A stretch of DNA of 64,000 nt. Source: Trichomonas tenax (taxonomy: Eukaryota; Parabasalia; Trichomonadida; Trichomonadidae). Where the stretch lies: NCBI GenBank assembly GCA_023091735.1, contig JALKBU010000180.1, forward strand, positions 1 through 64,000, in the 5' to 3' direction. The position numbers and the translations under genes were made by a program. The notes below the pieces were generated by a model, which saw nothing but the letters and a program-made list of their open reading frames with translations, had not been told where the DNA came from and made no database searches. Below are positions 50,546-61,357 of this stretch, piece by piece (the stretch's first letter is position 1; each line of letters begins with the position of its first letter).

Positions 50546-52196
50546 TCAGGCATATAAGGATTTTATAGCATAAATGACTTAATCAGTTCGAGTTCAATAT
50601 TCAATATTTGATTGCTTTTAGTATTAGATTTCACTTGATAACATATAGCATACTATTCTAAAAAGTTTTTCTAGTTTAAACATATGTTCATATCCTTATA
50701 TAATTACGTAATGAAAATGATGAAATTATGATAATCATGATCCACTTGTTTTAATCAATACGCAAATGATATATTATATAGTAATCATGAATTTATATTG
50801 ATTTATAATGGTTATTATGAACAAATCCAATATTATCATTAAAACTATTTTTTGACATCAATCATGAAACCTAATTGAATAATATAATCAAAGAGAAATG
50901 TCTCCAAACAATGTGTAGAACTATATTTCATCGACAATCAGCAATGATTATGATTTTCAGATACTAAAGCTGTAGATTACATCAATTTAGAGAATGCAAT
51001 CAATCTATAATGATCACGAATCATTATAATCCAATGGGAATTGATGCATATGAATATAACTATCCAATAATCCAATAGAAAATGTGCAAATTTTGATTTT
51101 GCGCATTAAACTTTTGTCCTTGCAAATTTAAACTGAAAAAGGCATGTATTGATTGTTTGAAGCTTTAAAATGAACAGACTACCAAAAATGGCAAAAATTG
51201 AAAATATGTGATAAAAAATTACTAATTTTTAGCGAGACAGTTAATCAGAATTCTACAACGAACAAAAATAGCATGCAATTACATGTTAGTTAACTCTCAA
51301 TCTTTTAGATTCAATCCAATTACATTGGTTGATAAAGATTTTCAGCCATGTTAGTTGTAGGGTTGTACCTTATACAAAGAATAATGACTAATATAATAAC
51401 TCCCACATCATAAATCGAAGTATAAATTTATAAAATTTTTATTGGATTGAAAAACCGAAGAAAAACATGCTATAGTAACGAAAATCCAGCATTCTTGAAC
51501 ATATCTGATGCTTCTTTTTCGCCAAAAAGGCAAAGATAAGTGTCTCAAAAGTGTTTTTGACGAAAAAATCTATTTTCAATCATTATGCATATCTTCAGAT
51601 CCTCGCATAGATCCAAATTGCGAGAAAATTTGGGAAAACCGCTTGTAATCGAAGCACAAATACCCACTCACACAGCAAATCGCTGTAGCATGATTATAAC
51701 TAAAAAATAACGATTTTTTGGATTTGAGGGGAAGATTTTGTGTGAAAGAAATCTCATAATTGAAATATTCTTTTTGGCGGTTCATCCTATCGTAGTCTTA
51801 AATGGTCGATTTTTCAAGCACTTTTGAAAACAAAATGCCACGAAACGTTGATAAATTGGACCACTTTCATCTAATGAAAATGTTTCTTCAAAAAATTCAT
51901 TAACTTCTATCGTTAACGTGCTGCTATGAATATCTCCCTTCAATTTATTTAGCTATCCAATTATATATCGATTGAAAACACTCCTGAATGTGAATGGTTT
52001 AGACCAATAATAAATTTGATATTTTAACATTTTTAAGTGAGAAAACTGCATCGATATATTCAGACATAGACTCAAAGCCTGTTCTATTCCCAATTTAAAC
52101 CATAAAGGTATTCAATTTTTGAGAATAACGTTGAAAAAAATCAATCTTTCAAAATTAAATTTTTGAATGAATCATTCAAATATTCATTTTTAATAA
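50546..52196. other. Long AT-rich gene-free stretch
   Basis: About 1.65 kb with no supported coding or RNA gene. The last bases before 52197 hold TCATTTTTAATAA, an Inr-like sequence. Confidence 0.5.
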
Positions 52197-52613
52197 ATGA
52201 ACTTCCAGAGAAGCATCCTCACACCAAAGCTCATCAAGGAGAGCAAGAGGACCACAGCCCAGTCCATTAGGGACAACGAGAAGGTCATGAGAAGGATAGA
52301 GAACGCTGGCGCCAAATTGCAGTTCGTAGCTCACTCAATTGTCAATATTTTCGGTCAGAACGTCACAGCATACACCCTCCTCAAGCATGCTAACAGACTC
52401 TCCGAGTTTCTGAACATTCCACTCGACAGACTCGCTATGAGGAACAGACAAGCTTTATTCTGCTGGTTCACTGAGAATTGGGAGCTCATTCAGCACTATT
52501 TGCCAGGAAACCAGGAGCCGGCGCCTGTGAGAGTCGTCCAGCCAAAGTATTACGAGGTTCACCAGAAACCTTACGAGATCGATATTACAGATATTAGAAT
52601 GCTCTTGAACTGA
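52197..52613 (+). CDS. Unknown 138-residue helical protein
   Basis: I do not recognise a family. It is basic at the N-terminus (TPKLIKESKRTT), then mostly helical (KVMRRIENAGAKLQFVAHSI; AYTLLKHANRLSEFL; NRQALFCWFTENWELI). The helix arrangement could be a small DNA-binding bundle, but no consensus motif is seen. Codons are GC-ending and an Inr-like TCATTTTTAATAA abuts the ATG, so it is probably a well-expressed gene. Confidence 0.82.
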   Translation: MNFQRSILTPKLIKESKRTTAQSIRDNEKVMRRIENAGAKLQFVAHSIVNIFGQNVTAYTLLKHANRLSEFLNIPLDRLAMRNRQALFCWFTENWELIQHYLPGNQEPAPVRVVQPKYYEVHQKPYEIDITDIRMLLN

Positions 52614-53158
52614 GTTTCTGTGCGGTATTTGTAATGCAAAGTTTTGTCAATCTTATTTTGTAAACTATCTATGTTATTGCTATTATTTTGCCTATTTTTT
52701 TATCAGATTTTTGTTAGATATTCATTTTCATCCACAATCTTATCATTGTTCTTCAATTATAACATAGGTATTGTCTATTAACATGATTAAAATTGCTTTA
52801 TCCTCCAAAAACGTTTTTCGATAATTTTCATCAGGTAAAGAGTATACTTTTTCTTATCGATTTAATTGTTGTTTCATGTCTATAGTCTATTGCATATAGT
52901 AATTTGGCTTGCCTTAATATTATCAATTTTCAAAAAAACTCGTTGATTTTGCCTTATTTCCTGTTTATCGTATGTCAAACTCACAGAAAGACGAACAATA
53001 TAAAATAAAACTTACAATTTATTACATAATCAAAAAAATAAATAATTTTTGGTGAGAATAAACTTCTCTTATTAACAAAATTATATTGAGGAGAACAATA
53101 TAAGTTATTGCATGTTATCAAATGTCGTAATATATGGATGAATTTGCAAAATCTAAAA
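52614..53158. other. Convergent AT-rich spacer
   Basis: No gene is seen between the 138-residue gene and the end of the large membrane protein gene. Confidence 0.5.
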
Positions 53159-56100
53159 TTAATCATCGACATGCTTTTGTGTTACAACAACTAAACCGTT
53201 TTCCTTATCATCAGTGAGTGTTACTGAGTGTTGGTCTGTCAATAGTGCAGCTGTATCTTTAGTAACAAAGAACTTTCCGCTTGATTTAATTTTCATTCTC
53301 GTCTGAATCAAAACTTTGTAACCAGAACCAAATGCTTCCATAACAGGCAGTTTCGTCTTCATAGGGATGACGATGATCTGTCCCACGAGCATTACGCATG
53401 AGATCTTGAACATCTGCGTTGATGACTGGAATGAGTTGATGACGGCGTTGATGAAGTGGACCATTTGGATTGCTGAGACATCGATGGATTCCGACTCATC
53501 GGGTAAATAAAGGAATATGAAGCTCGGCGGCTCGTGAATAAGTTTGGCGATGTTGGGGAACACACCTGAGACTTCTTTGGATGATTTCAAGAAGAGCGAA
53601 CATCCGTCTGCGAGTTCGCCATCATATTCATCACGAAGTGTTGCGTAGCTGATGGAGAACGAAACCATTGGAGCGCGTTCGAATTCTCTTTCCTTAAGCA
53701 CTCCATCGACGCTGAGAGCGTTGTATAGTTGCAAAGGAATTGCTGAATGCTTGACGTTCTCTGCGAGTTGGCGCTGATATCTCGTCATCTCTTCGTAGTG
53801 ATCGTGTTCTGTGAGATCATCGAATGACATAACGAAGACGAATTTGGAGTCTTCTGCTTTAACCTTGGAAAGGTGCAATTCAACATTCTTCGATTTGTGT
53901 GCACCTCTCTCGAACTGTGTTGTCAGTTTCATGCAAGAATGCTGAGCAGTGTCTTCCATGAACGTAATCACTTGGTTGAATGGGTGCTTTGGATCGCCAG
54001 CAAAGTTAATAAGTCTCGAGAAGATTGCTTCGGCTGTTAATCCAATGCATGCTTCACGAGGAGCTCCAATGAGATTGTAGAACGATGGATTAGCGAACAG
54101 CAAAGATTTGTCTGCTTCGAAGATAGCGTGTGGATATTCTACGATGCTCAAATAGTTTCCGAATCTCGATTCAGTTGTTTCACTTCCTTGTTTGTCGTGG
54201 TGCCAATCTGCTTCACCCTGAAGGTACTGCATGATCTTAGGAAGGTCTGGAACTTTGATAGGAGGAATATACTTCAGCGGTAATTTAACTGCTTCAATCG
54301 CAGCATCGAGTTGCTTTATGACTGGCGCTAAGAAGACGAAACTTGTGAAGGCAACGAAACCAATAATGAGGAAGAAAATCAAAAGGAGAATGATCTGTTC
54401 TTGCTTGAATTGATCCTTAATGTATTGATAACCTGTTTCGTGGAGCTTGAAACTCATTGGATAAAGATAATCATTGTACAAAGCAGTCATAATAACAATT
54501 TCATCGAGGGAAATAGAGCTGTTGTATGCTTTCGTTGCAAGAATCATGAAATAGTCGAATATGTGGTCTAATGGCCAGCACGCTGGATCGCTGTCGTTGT
54601 CACATGAATGATCGTGGACTATGCTGTAATATTTATCTGATGTGAGCAATTTCTGTGATACAATGCCATTGTCCATCGCGATCAACAATTGGTTGTTAAA
54701 ATCTTTGGCCATGTTGAGTCCAGCCATGGAACAGCTGTAGTTGAACGTTGACCAGTTAGAGAGGATTCCCTGCAAAGCGACAGAGCATCCGATTGTTCTT
54801 CTTGCGATCATTTGCAATGTCTTGAAACAAAGTTGCATTTCGCCTACGAATTGTGTGAAAAGAATGACTCCTATTGTTGCTGCAATGAGTAATAAGAATG
54901 TTATCGATCCAATGATGATCCAAACTTTGAATTGGAAATTCTTTGGAATAACAGACGAAGTGGCTGATTTGTCATGGACCAAAAGCTTAAGGTTATCAAC
55001 AGCTCTGTAATCTTTCATAAACATTCCTTGGTTGTCCTTTGAATCATCGTCATTATTAATATTTTGGTTTAGATACTGTTGTGACGTAATTCGGTGTGGT
55101 CCATCTTGTTTTCCGTCTATCTCCATAAATTCCGTAATGACAGAGCGAGGGATCGTCAAATACAAATTGAATATATATTTTAGTTCTTTCTTAACGTTCC
55201 GAAGTGCATTGAAAATCGAAGGAATCATGATAATTATCATGATTCCCCATGTTACACTATAGAATATCGGTATATATCTTTGTAAATCAGACATAATCGT
55301 TTGTATTGAGAGTAATTCAGCATCTGACGCCATGAATACAGAATATCCGACACCGAAAGTGTTCTGTTTCATTAGCTTAACAAGATCATCATCGGCAGGA
55401 ACAAATGGAATTGATCTGCAGAAATATGAGTAAAGACGGATAAATTTGACGATACCGACTGACTCTGTTTTGTTGTATTCATTGACTTTGACAGACATGG
55501 TCAAAGACAGATTTGATGAATTTTTGAGGATTTTTTCGGGCATAATCTTGAGAAGATTCGTTATCGAGTTATCTAAAACTTTTGAGTGGTTGAAGAATGT
55601 TTCACGCGCGTTTGTTGTGTTCATAATGATTTTTTCGAAGAGATTTGGAGAATGAACAATTAATGTGCATGTTATATCTGAATAATACAAATAATTACCC
55701 ATCCCATTGCTAATATTGATGAATACAAATGCCAAAACGATCGCTGCAATAATGAATAAAAATGCTAAAATTACTGCAATGAGAAGTCTTATCTTTGCAT
55801 GATACAGTGATGTCAACGGCCTTCTATCAACAGCATCTTCCATACTCTGATGCAAAATAGAAAGATTTACATCTTGATCGTTTATATTATTTGGACTTGT
55901 GCTGCTAACATTGTCGCTCAGCTTCGGATGTACCTTTAATATCGATTCTGCGACTCTGTGCTGTCTTCCGACGCCATTTAAGAATTTAATATATTCCTTT
56001 AGTGTTGGAAGTGAATATGGATATCTTATCACTAATTGACGCCATGATTCAGATAATTCGTATAGATTCTGATATAGCGTGAATGTAGAGCGGCTCATCT

Positions 56101-57610
56101 GCGATATATCGCCTTTGTAGCATCCCGCCCAGAACTTGGAGAGAATTTGTTCGCACTTGAAACCCGCGAGTGTCTGTTTTGATATTTCGTGAGATATTGA
56201 TGAACATAATTCATTCGATGATTCTTGTATTGATGTGACAAGCTGGAATATGATTGCTGCTTCAAGGAATTTGGGTGTTCTGCGCGCTAAAAATGAATCG
56301 ATGAGCTGCTTGAGGAAGTTCAAATTGTCCGGAATCAAGAAAGACATGTAAAGCATCTGGAAAAATAAATCATCATATGTCTGAAGAATATATTTAAGTA
56401 GTGAGCTATCAGCGAAGCAATCTAAACCAAGGATGCATGATGCTCTCACAGCAAACAATGCATTATCTGACTTTCCTAAGTTCAAATCGCTGTATGCTTC
56501 TAATAAAGCGCCTTCTTCGGCAACTTGACTTTTTCCAGACGATGCTTCCGATTTAGGAGCTTGCTTGAGCTTCTTCATGAGGTTTTTGATCTTTATGTGT
56601 GTGAACACTTTGAGAATAGTGAATAAAATGATTGGAATTAAAATGTAAACCAAAATAATTCCCCAATATGGAATGATTCCAGGTTTGAATGAAACTGTGA
56701 TTGTAACAATCCCAAACATATTGAAAGACATATATACCGCTGTGATGAACTGATAGGCATCAAATGAAACGTAATAAATATTAAATACATGGAAAGAAGC
56801 TGTTAAAATAACGAAACCAAATCGAATACACAGTAATATACTGATAGTTAATCCTTTTGCATTGCATTCGAGCTCAACGATGATGAAACACAAATTATAC
56901 ATAAAATAATAAACAGCACTATCCCATGAATTTGGTGCCCACACAGACATCGGATTGGCCACATTCGGTGCTGGCGATGAGCCACATGCAATAGCAACAA
57001 CAGTAGCCATAACCATTGTAATAATTAAAACTATTAAAGCAGCAGCGGAAAGGAAGAAAGTTCCAACAGACGGATTTTCGACGATTGATCTTAAGTGTCG
57101 TGTGGAAACAGTTACAAATGAAGACTGAAAGATTGGATGTATAAGGAAACTGTAGAAGAAGAAAATGCTAATGAGTCTCGACGCATTTTTCTGAGCTTTC
57201 AACCGCATGATGATAATAATGAGCAAAAGCATGTGACCGACAGTAAATATTGCAGCTATTGCGAATACAATGTATTCTGAAAGCGGACTCGAATTATGTG
57301 GGATATAGCGCACGATAATAGTGCAGATTTTGAAAAATGTATCCAATTCTGGGTACTTTCCTTGCCAAATACCATAATTCCAAGGCTCTAACTCGCAAGC
57401 GAAGATTTGAACGGTCGTAAAAAATATCGATAAATAGAAAATCCAAGGAATGCTCGTCACAGTTCTATTTAACAGGTGGAAAAAAGTAAATAATGCATGT
57501 GTTTTTGGACCAATGACGTAATTCGATGAAAGCAGATATCCAGTGCCGCTATCCCTCTTGTTGAGGCGGTTTGACGAGAAAGCATCGAATCTTTCTCCTG
57601 GATTAATCAT
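53159..57610 (-). CDS. Large multipass protein with PAS and pseudo-cyclase domains
   Basis: The protein has 1483 residues from the ATG at 57610, which precedes MINPGERFDAFSS. An ATG at 57739 adds 43 AT-rich residues and is less likely. The N-terminal half has about ten membrane spans, then a helical region, more spans flanking two extracytoplasmic loops, a PAS domain (begins near nt 54150; EADKSLLFANPSFYNLIGAP) and a final cyclase-homology domain. That order is the trichomonad membrane nucleotide cyclase plan. Here the metal-binding DIVGFT-type motif is replaced by SFSISYATLRD, and the second catalytic segment by FIFLYLPDES. It is probably catalytically dead. Confidence 0.85.
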   Translation of the reverse strand: MINPGERFDAFSSNRLNKRDSGTGYLLSSNYVIGPKTHALFTFFHLLNRTVTSIPWIFYLSIFFTTVQIFACELEPWNYGIWQGKYPELDTFFKICTIIVRYIPHNSSPLSEYIVFAIAAIFTVGHMLLLIIIIMRLKAQKNASRLISIFFFYSFLIHPIFQSSFVTVSTRHLRSIVENPSVGTFFLSAAALIVLIITMVMATVVAIACGSSPAPNVANPMSVWAPNSWDSAVYYFMYNLCFIIVELECNAKGLTISILLCIRFGFVILTASFHVFNIYYVSFDAYQFITAVYMSFNMFGIVTITVSFKPGIIPYWGIILVYILIPIILFTILKVFTHIKIKNLMKKLKQAPKSEASSGKSQVAEEGALLEAYSDLNLGKSDNALFAVRASCILGLDCFADSSLLKYILQTYDDLFFQMLYMSFLIPDNLNFLKQLIDSFLARRTPKFLEAAIIFQLVTSIQESSNELCSSISHEISKQTLAGFKCEQILSKFWAGCYKGDISQMSRSTFTLYQNLYELSESWRQLVIRYPYSLPTLKEYIKFLNGVGRQHRVAESILKVHPKLSDNVSSTSPNNINDQDVNLSILHQSMEDAVDRRPLTSLYHAKIRLLIAVILAFLFIIAAIVLAFVFINISNGMGNYLYYSDITCTLIVHSPNLFEKIIMNTTNARETFFNHSKVLDNSITNLLKIMPEKILKNSSNLSLTMSVKVNEYNKTESVGIVKFIRLYSYFCRSIPFVPADDDLVKLMKQNTFGVGYSVFMASDAELLSIQTIMSDLQRYIPIFYSVTWGIMIIIMIPSIFNALRNVKKELKYIFNLYLTIPRSVITEFMEIDGKQDGPHRITSQQYLNQNINNDDDSKDNQGMFMKDYRAVDNLKLLVHDKSATSSVIPKNFQFKVWIIIGSITFLLLIAATIGVILFTQFVGEMQLCFKTLQMIARRTIGCSVALQGILSNWSTFNYSCSMAGLNMAKDFNNQLLIAMDNGIVSQKLLTSDKYYSIVHDHSCDNDSDPACWPLDHIFDYFMILATKAYNSSISLDEIVIMTALYNDYLYPMSFKLHETGYQYIKDQFKQEQIILLLIFFLIIGFVAFTSFVFLAPVIKQLDAAIEAVKLPLKYIPPIKVPDLPKIMQYLQGEADWHHDKQGSETTESRFGNYLSIVEYPHAIFEADKSLLFANPSFYNLIGAPREACIGLTAEAIFSRLINFAGDPKHPFNQVITFMEDTAQHSCMKLTTQFERGAHKSKNVELHLSKVKAEDSKFVFVMSFDDLTEHDHYEEMTRYQRQLAENVKHSAIPLQLYNALSVDGVLKEREFERAPMVSFSISYATLRDEYDGELADGCSLFLKSSKEVSGVFPNIAKLIHEPPSFIFLYLPDESESIDVSAIQMVHFINAVINSFQSSTQMFKISCVMLVGQIIVIPMKTKLPVMEAFGSGYKVLIQTRMKIKSSGKFFVTKDTAALLTDQHSVTLTDDKENGLVVVTQKHVDD

Positions 57611-59134
57611 ACTTTTGGTGTAAATTTTTTTGTTGTTTTGTAAAAAATGTTTTTTGTTAAAAAATAGGATTCCCAGTGGTAGAGTGATTGAATCGGAAAA
57701 TTTAATTGAAAACAAAAAATTTAAATAACGAAAATACATTTTGGCAATTATATTGTTGATATTTCATCAAAAAGTCTTATTTTGTAATTATAGCCTCAAT
57801 ACAATCAAAATTCAATATTTCAGAGGCCATATTTATTTATTAACTTCATTAGAATGTTTTTATACTATGCAATAAGCAGCAGGTGTTGGACCTATTGAAC
57901 AGCAGTTTGTCGTGTTGAAATATAAAATTTTTCATTATAAGATTTATTTGATATATGACAACCTCAAATCTCGAATATCTAGCTATCCTCAGGTTGTGAT
58001 GAGGTTAATATTAAAAATTATTTCATCAAAAATTTATTTTCATATTCTATACCCTTTACCACAACAGTTCCTTTTCCATAGTGATATCTAACACGTTGGA
58101 TTTATACACAACCATTGTTTTTAATATATTTTATCGAATTAATAAAAGCAACGATTTTATATCTAAGAAGCTTAAAACTTAATATAATAAATATGTAGAG
58201 TTTAAATTCAGATTGTAGAAGTCTAGAAACAAAAAAATAAAAATGATGAAAATATAGAATGTTAAAAACATGATTTTAATGTGAAAAAATATAGAAAATA
58301 TAATGAGAAGAGATGCAAAGTAAAAAAGAATCTTTAGCAAGACTTTAGATCATTCTACAAAAACTGTTATCTTGAGTTTTGATTTCATTTTTTTGCATCA
58401 ACTGTGCTGTTCAGAATCTTCTTTGAATAGAATAATAAGAAGCATCCCATAAATACAAAAATTGGAACTTAAATGTTGTTTAAACTCCCAATTGAATTAT
58501 ATAGATAATTCAATTAGTGACTCGGATTACATATGACATACTTCAATGATGTTTGCTTCAGCAATTCTTGTCAAAATGAAAGATGACTTCAATGACTGCA
58601 ACTCTTTAGAATCTATTTTCTGTTTCTGCCTTAATATCAATGCATATTCAGCATCATTATTCCTCTAAAGTCTATTGCATTTGTGCATTTAAAAACATAT
58701 GAACTAAGAACATCATTTTTCCAGAATTCATTACTGAAACAGAAAGTAATGAATTCATGTTCACTTATATAACTTGGAAATGAGAACATGAGCCATGAAC
58801 ATCAAAGTCGTCACATTGGCAGTGTTTGATGGTAATTTCACATCAAGTATTGTGTTTTCCTTCCATGATCAAATAACTTCAACTTTGAGTGCATAATTCC
58901 AGTCCATATCTTGGAGCTTATGAATTCTTAAGCTTTCTAGTCTCTCAAGTATGTTGTTCATAGTGATAACAATGTTGATAAGAAATGTTTCGTCACTCAA
59001 ATGCAAAGTTGATGTTTCTTTTAACACATTTTTGTCTACATCTTGTTTCAAAATAAGCCCTTAAAATTGGTGAAAAATTGGAAAATTCTAAAATGAATAT
59101 TTGCAAACAAAAGTACAAACAATAAAAGAATAAA
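57611..59134. other. Long AT-rich gene-free stretch
   Basis: About 1.5 kb. One 60-residue minus-strand frame near 58869-59051 (LSDETFLINIVITMNNILERL) has weak protein character but AT-rich codons and no promoter sign. Nothing else is seen. Confidence 0.45.
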
Positions 59135-59305
59135 TTACATTGAGCAGTCACTGCAGTACAATTCCTCGTACTCAGATGCCTCTTCGAGTATATTGTCGAG
59201 ATAATTTGTATTTTTCTTTGGAATTTCATCAACAATAGTCTGCTGTTCCTCTTCGACTGTATCCTTAGCATCGATGTAGAATGTGTTCTCTGTGTTGCTT
59301 GGCAT
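59135..59305 (-). CDS. Hidden 56-residue acidic protein
   Basis: ATG at 59305 to TAA at 59135 encodes 56 residues beginning MPSNTENTFYIDAKD. It is rich in Glu/Asp (about a third of residues) and ends EELYCSDCSM. Codons (GAG, GAC, TAC, ATC, CTC) look like the expressed genes here, unlike the spacer. TTCATTATTTTCATTG, with two Inr-like TCATT sites, lies within 30 bases upstream. I do not recognise a family. A tail CxxC could bind metal or a partner. Confidence 0.55.
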   Translation of the reverse strand: MPSNTENTFYIDAKDTVEEEQQTIVDEIPKKNTNYLDNILEEASEYEELYCSDCSM

Positions 59306-59886
59306 TGGATGCAATGAAAATAATGAAGGAAGAATTAATCATGAAAAGGGAAGAAAAACGGTTCCTTCACTTTTTCACTTTTCTTTGACTTATGACACTT
59401 TATTTCAATTTACAAGACAAATAAATTATCCATAAATAAGGTTAATTATAACTATTTACGCTTTCTCTTTCATTTTAAAATGCTTGCTTGTATAGAAAAT
59501 CCGAGTTTTTATTTCTTCTCCACCAGTTAGCAATGTAGTATATACGGTGATCTATCTTGTATAATATTTGATTAACATCTAATTAAGCGAGAAAAAACAT
59601 TTACAATCTCAACATTCTTCCATCATTTTAAGGTTAATAGATTTTTAATCAAAGTTTTTATTGATCTTATCATAAGATTGAGCAGATTGACGCTCAGATA
59701 TGAATGAGCAACAATGAAGACATGATGTTCGTGGTGAACACACTTGACAATTCATCATTTATAAAAATTGCCTTTTCTAGAGGGTTTTGACCGAATATAT
59801 TTGTAAAAAGTGAAATTACTATTATATCCTGATTGCACGTGCAAAGTATTTAATTATAAAGAAAATTGTAAACGTCAAAAAAATTT
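59306..59886. other. Divergent AT-rich spacer
   Basis: No gene is seen. GTAAACGTCAAAA just before 59887 is a weak match to the promoter element. Confidence 0.45.
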
Positions 59887-60825
59887 ATGTTATCGAACAA
59901 GTTTTTGCGCCAAATCGCACAAGGATCAAACAATGACTACATGTTCGATTTTTCGTTGATTTCTGCAGAGAACTACGAACCTCTATTTAGAACATTGCAG
60001 AAATTCTGCATTAGTAACATTGATTCTCTTGGCTTCAGTTGTGATGCAATTTCTTCACAGAAAGGAAGTCCAAGCAAAATGCCAACAGATTTTTTGAAAT
60101 CAATCGCTAAAAATAAAAAGAGTTACGTAAGAAATATGATCGAATTACTTTGTTATTGCGTTCCAAAAAGCAACAAAATCGTCGAACTCGTATTTTCAAA
60201 TTTACAAATTGCGTCTGAATATCTTGCGAGGATGTCTGGCGCTTTCGCTCGTTCAAAATCGTTATTAAGAATTATTTTTCAAGATTGTGTAATAGACAAT
60301 GCAGGTGTTGAAGCTTTGTTCAAATCTCTTGATCCAAACAAAATACAAATGATTACAATTCAAAATTGCAATTTAACGAATCAGGTAGTTCCTGCAGCTA
60401 TTGCATTTGCACAGCGTAAAACCGTTCCACAGGGTGGAATAGCAGCAATTAACTTGGATGGAAATAATCTTACACAATCAGATCTTCTCAGATTAAATCA
60501 AGCATTAAATCCGCTTCCAAAACAGAGAGCCGTTGCTCAATCAATTCCTAAGCCATTCATTGATGAAGTTGCACCAGAAGAGTTTTCTGATGAAGCTTCT
60601 TTCCCCGATAGCAATCAAAATGCAATTCAGGCTGAAATTGTAGCGCTGAAAAGTGAAAACCAGATGCTGCGCAACCAAATCAAAGCATTGAGAGAGATGA
60701 AGGCTTCTTCTGAAATGAATGGATCAATTTTCGTTGTTGGAACTGGAGCTCCACAATTCGTTAGTTATTTAGGCGAAGTTGAAGAGAAGCTCCTCTCAAT
60801 TGACCAAAACACGAAGTTTATGTAA
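59887..60825 (+). CDS. CEP78-like leucine-rich centrosomal protein
   Basis: This 312-residue protein has a lead-in, then RNI-type leucine-rich repeats (KIVELVFSNLQI, SLLRIIFQDCVIDNAGVEALF, IQMITIQNCNLTN, IAAINLDGNNLTQSDL), then a coiled coil (about 240-268). The order and the QNCNLTNQ block, after which a variable linker follows, recall CEP78, a basal-body/centriole protein. It is shorter than animal CEP78. An unrelated LRR protein remains possible. It is tail-to-tail with the FOP/CEP20-like gene. Confidence 0.55.
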   Translation: MLSNKFLRQIAQGSNNDYMFDFSLISAENYEPLFRTLQKFCISNIDSLGFSCDAISSQKGSPSKMPTDFLKSIAKNKKSYVRNMIELLCYCVPKSNKIVELVFSNLQIASEYLARMSGAFARSKSLLRIIFQDCVIDNAGVEALFKSLDPNKIQMITIQNCNLTNQVVPAAIAFAQRKTVPQGGIAAINLDGNNLTQSDLLRLNQALNPLPKQRAVAQSIPKPFIDEVAPEEFSDEASFPDSNQNAIQAEIVALKSENQMLRNQIKALREMKASSEMNGSIFVVGTGAPQFVSYLGEVEEKLLSIDQNTKFM

Positions 60826-60937
60826 TTCTTGTCATTTAATGTTCAATAAATTGTATTTTAATTTTTTTACGTTTATAATAGAAATGAAAATTTACAACAC
60901 AAAATACTAACTTTATCCTAAAGAAACATTTCATATG

Positions 60938-61321
60938 TTAGTCAGTAATAACAGCTGTTAATGTAGAAAGAAGATTATCATATTGCTTGAAAGACTTCGA
61001 AAACTCTTTGGCCAGTTTTTCCCCATCAGAGAATAACTTTGCAGGGTATTCTTCTGTCAAAACTTGTAAGGTTTTTGTTAATCCGCGAGATTTCAAGTAA
61101 TTGTTGACAATTGCAAGTGCCATTACGATATCATCATCTTTTGGCGGTTGTTTGTTGAATTGCTCGAGTTGTGAAGTTGGTGTTTCATTAACTAATTCTT
61201 GTGCACACAGCAAAATGCCTGCACGCATCTGATTTTGGATATCTTTGTATTTGTCGCTTTCTTTCAATGCTTCTGAAAGAGTTTGTAAATCTTTCTCATT
61301 GAGACCTAATTCCATAGACAT
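60938..61321 (-). CDS. FOP/CEP20-like LisH protein
   Basis: This 127-residue protein has an N-terminal helical lead (LSEALKESDKYKDIQNQMRA, as in the TOF domain) and a LisH-type segment at about 66-98 (VMALAIVNNYLKSRGLTKTL). Length and order match CEP20 (FOPNL)/FOP/OFD1 family proteins needed at centrioles and basal bodies. The C-terminal 30 residues are helical. Two in-frame Mets (1 and 3) are near each other; the first is used. Confidence 0.7.
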   Translation of the reverse strand: MSMELGLNEKDLQTLSEALKESDKYKDIQNQMRAGILLCAQELVNETPTSQLEQFNKQPPKDDDIVMALAIVNNYLKSRGLTKTLQVLTEEYPAKLFSDGEKLAKEFSKSFKQYDNLLSTLTAVITD

Positions 61322-61357
61322 TTGTTACGTTTAATTATTAAATTTGACTTTTGATGT

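Noticed and set aside
51576..51785. 69-codon minus-strand frame
   Set aside because: Isolated in an AT-rich spacer with no start context or family features.
58869..59051. 60-codon minus-strand frame below the small acidic ORF
   Set aside because: Some protein character, considered as a second exon of the 56-residue ORF, but no splice signals of the trichomonad type are seen and codons are AT-random.
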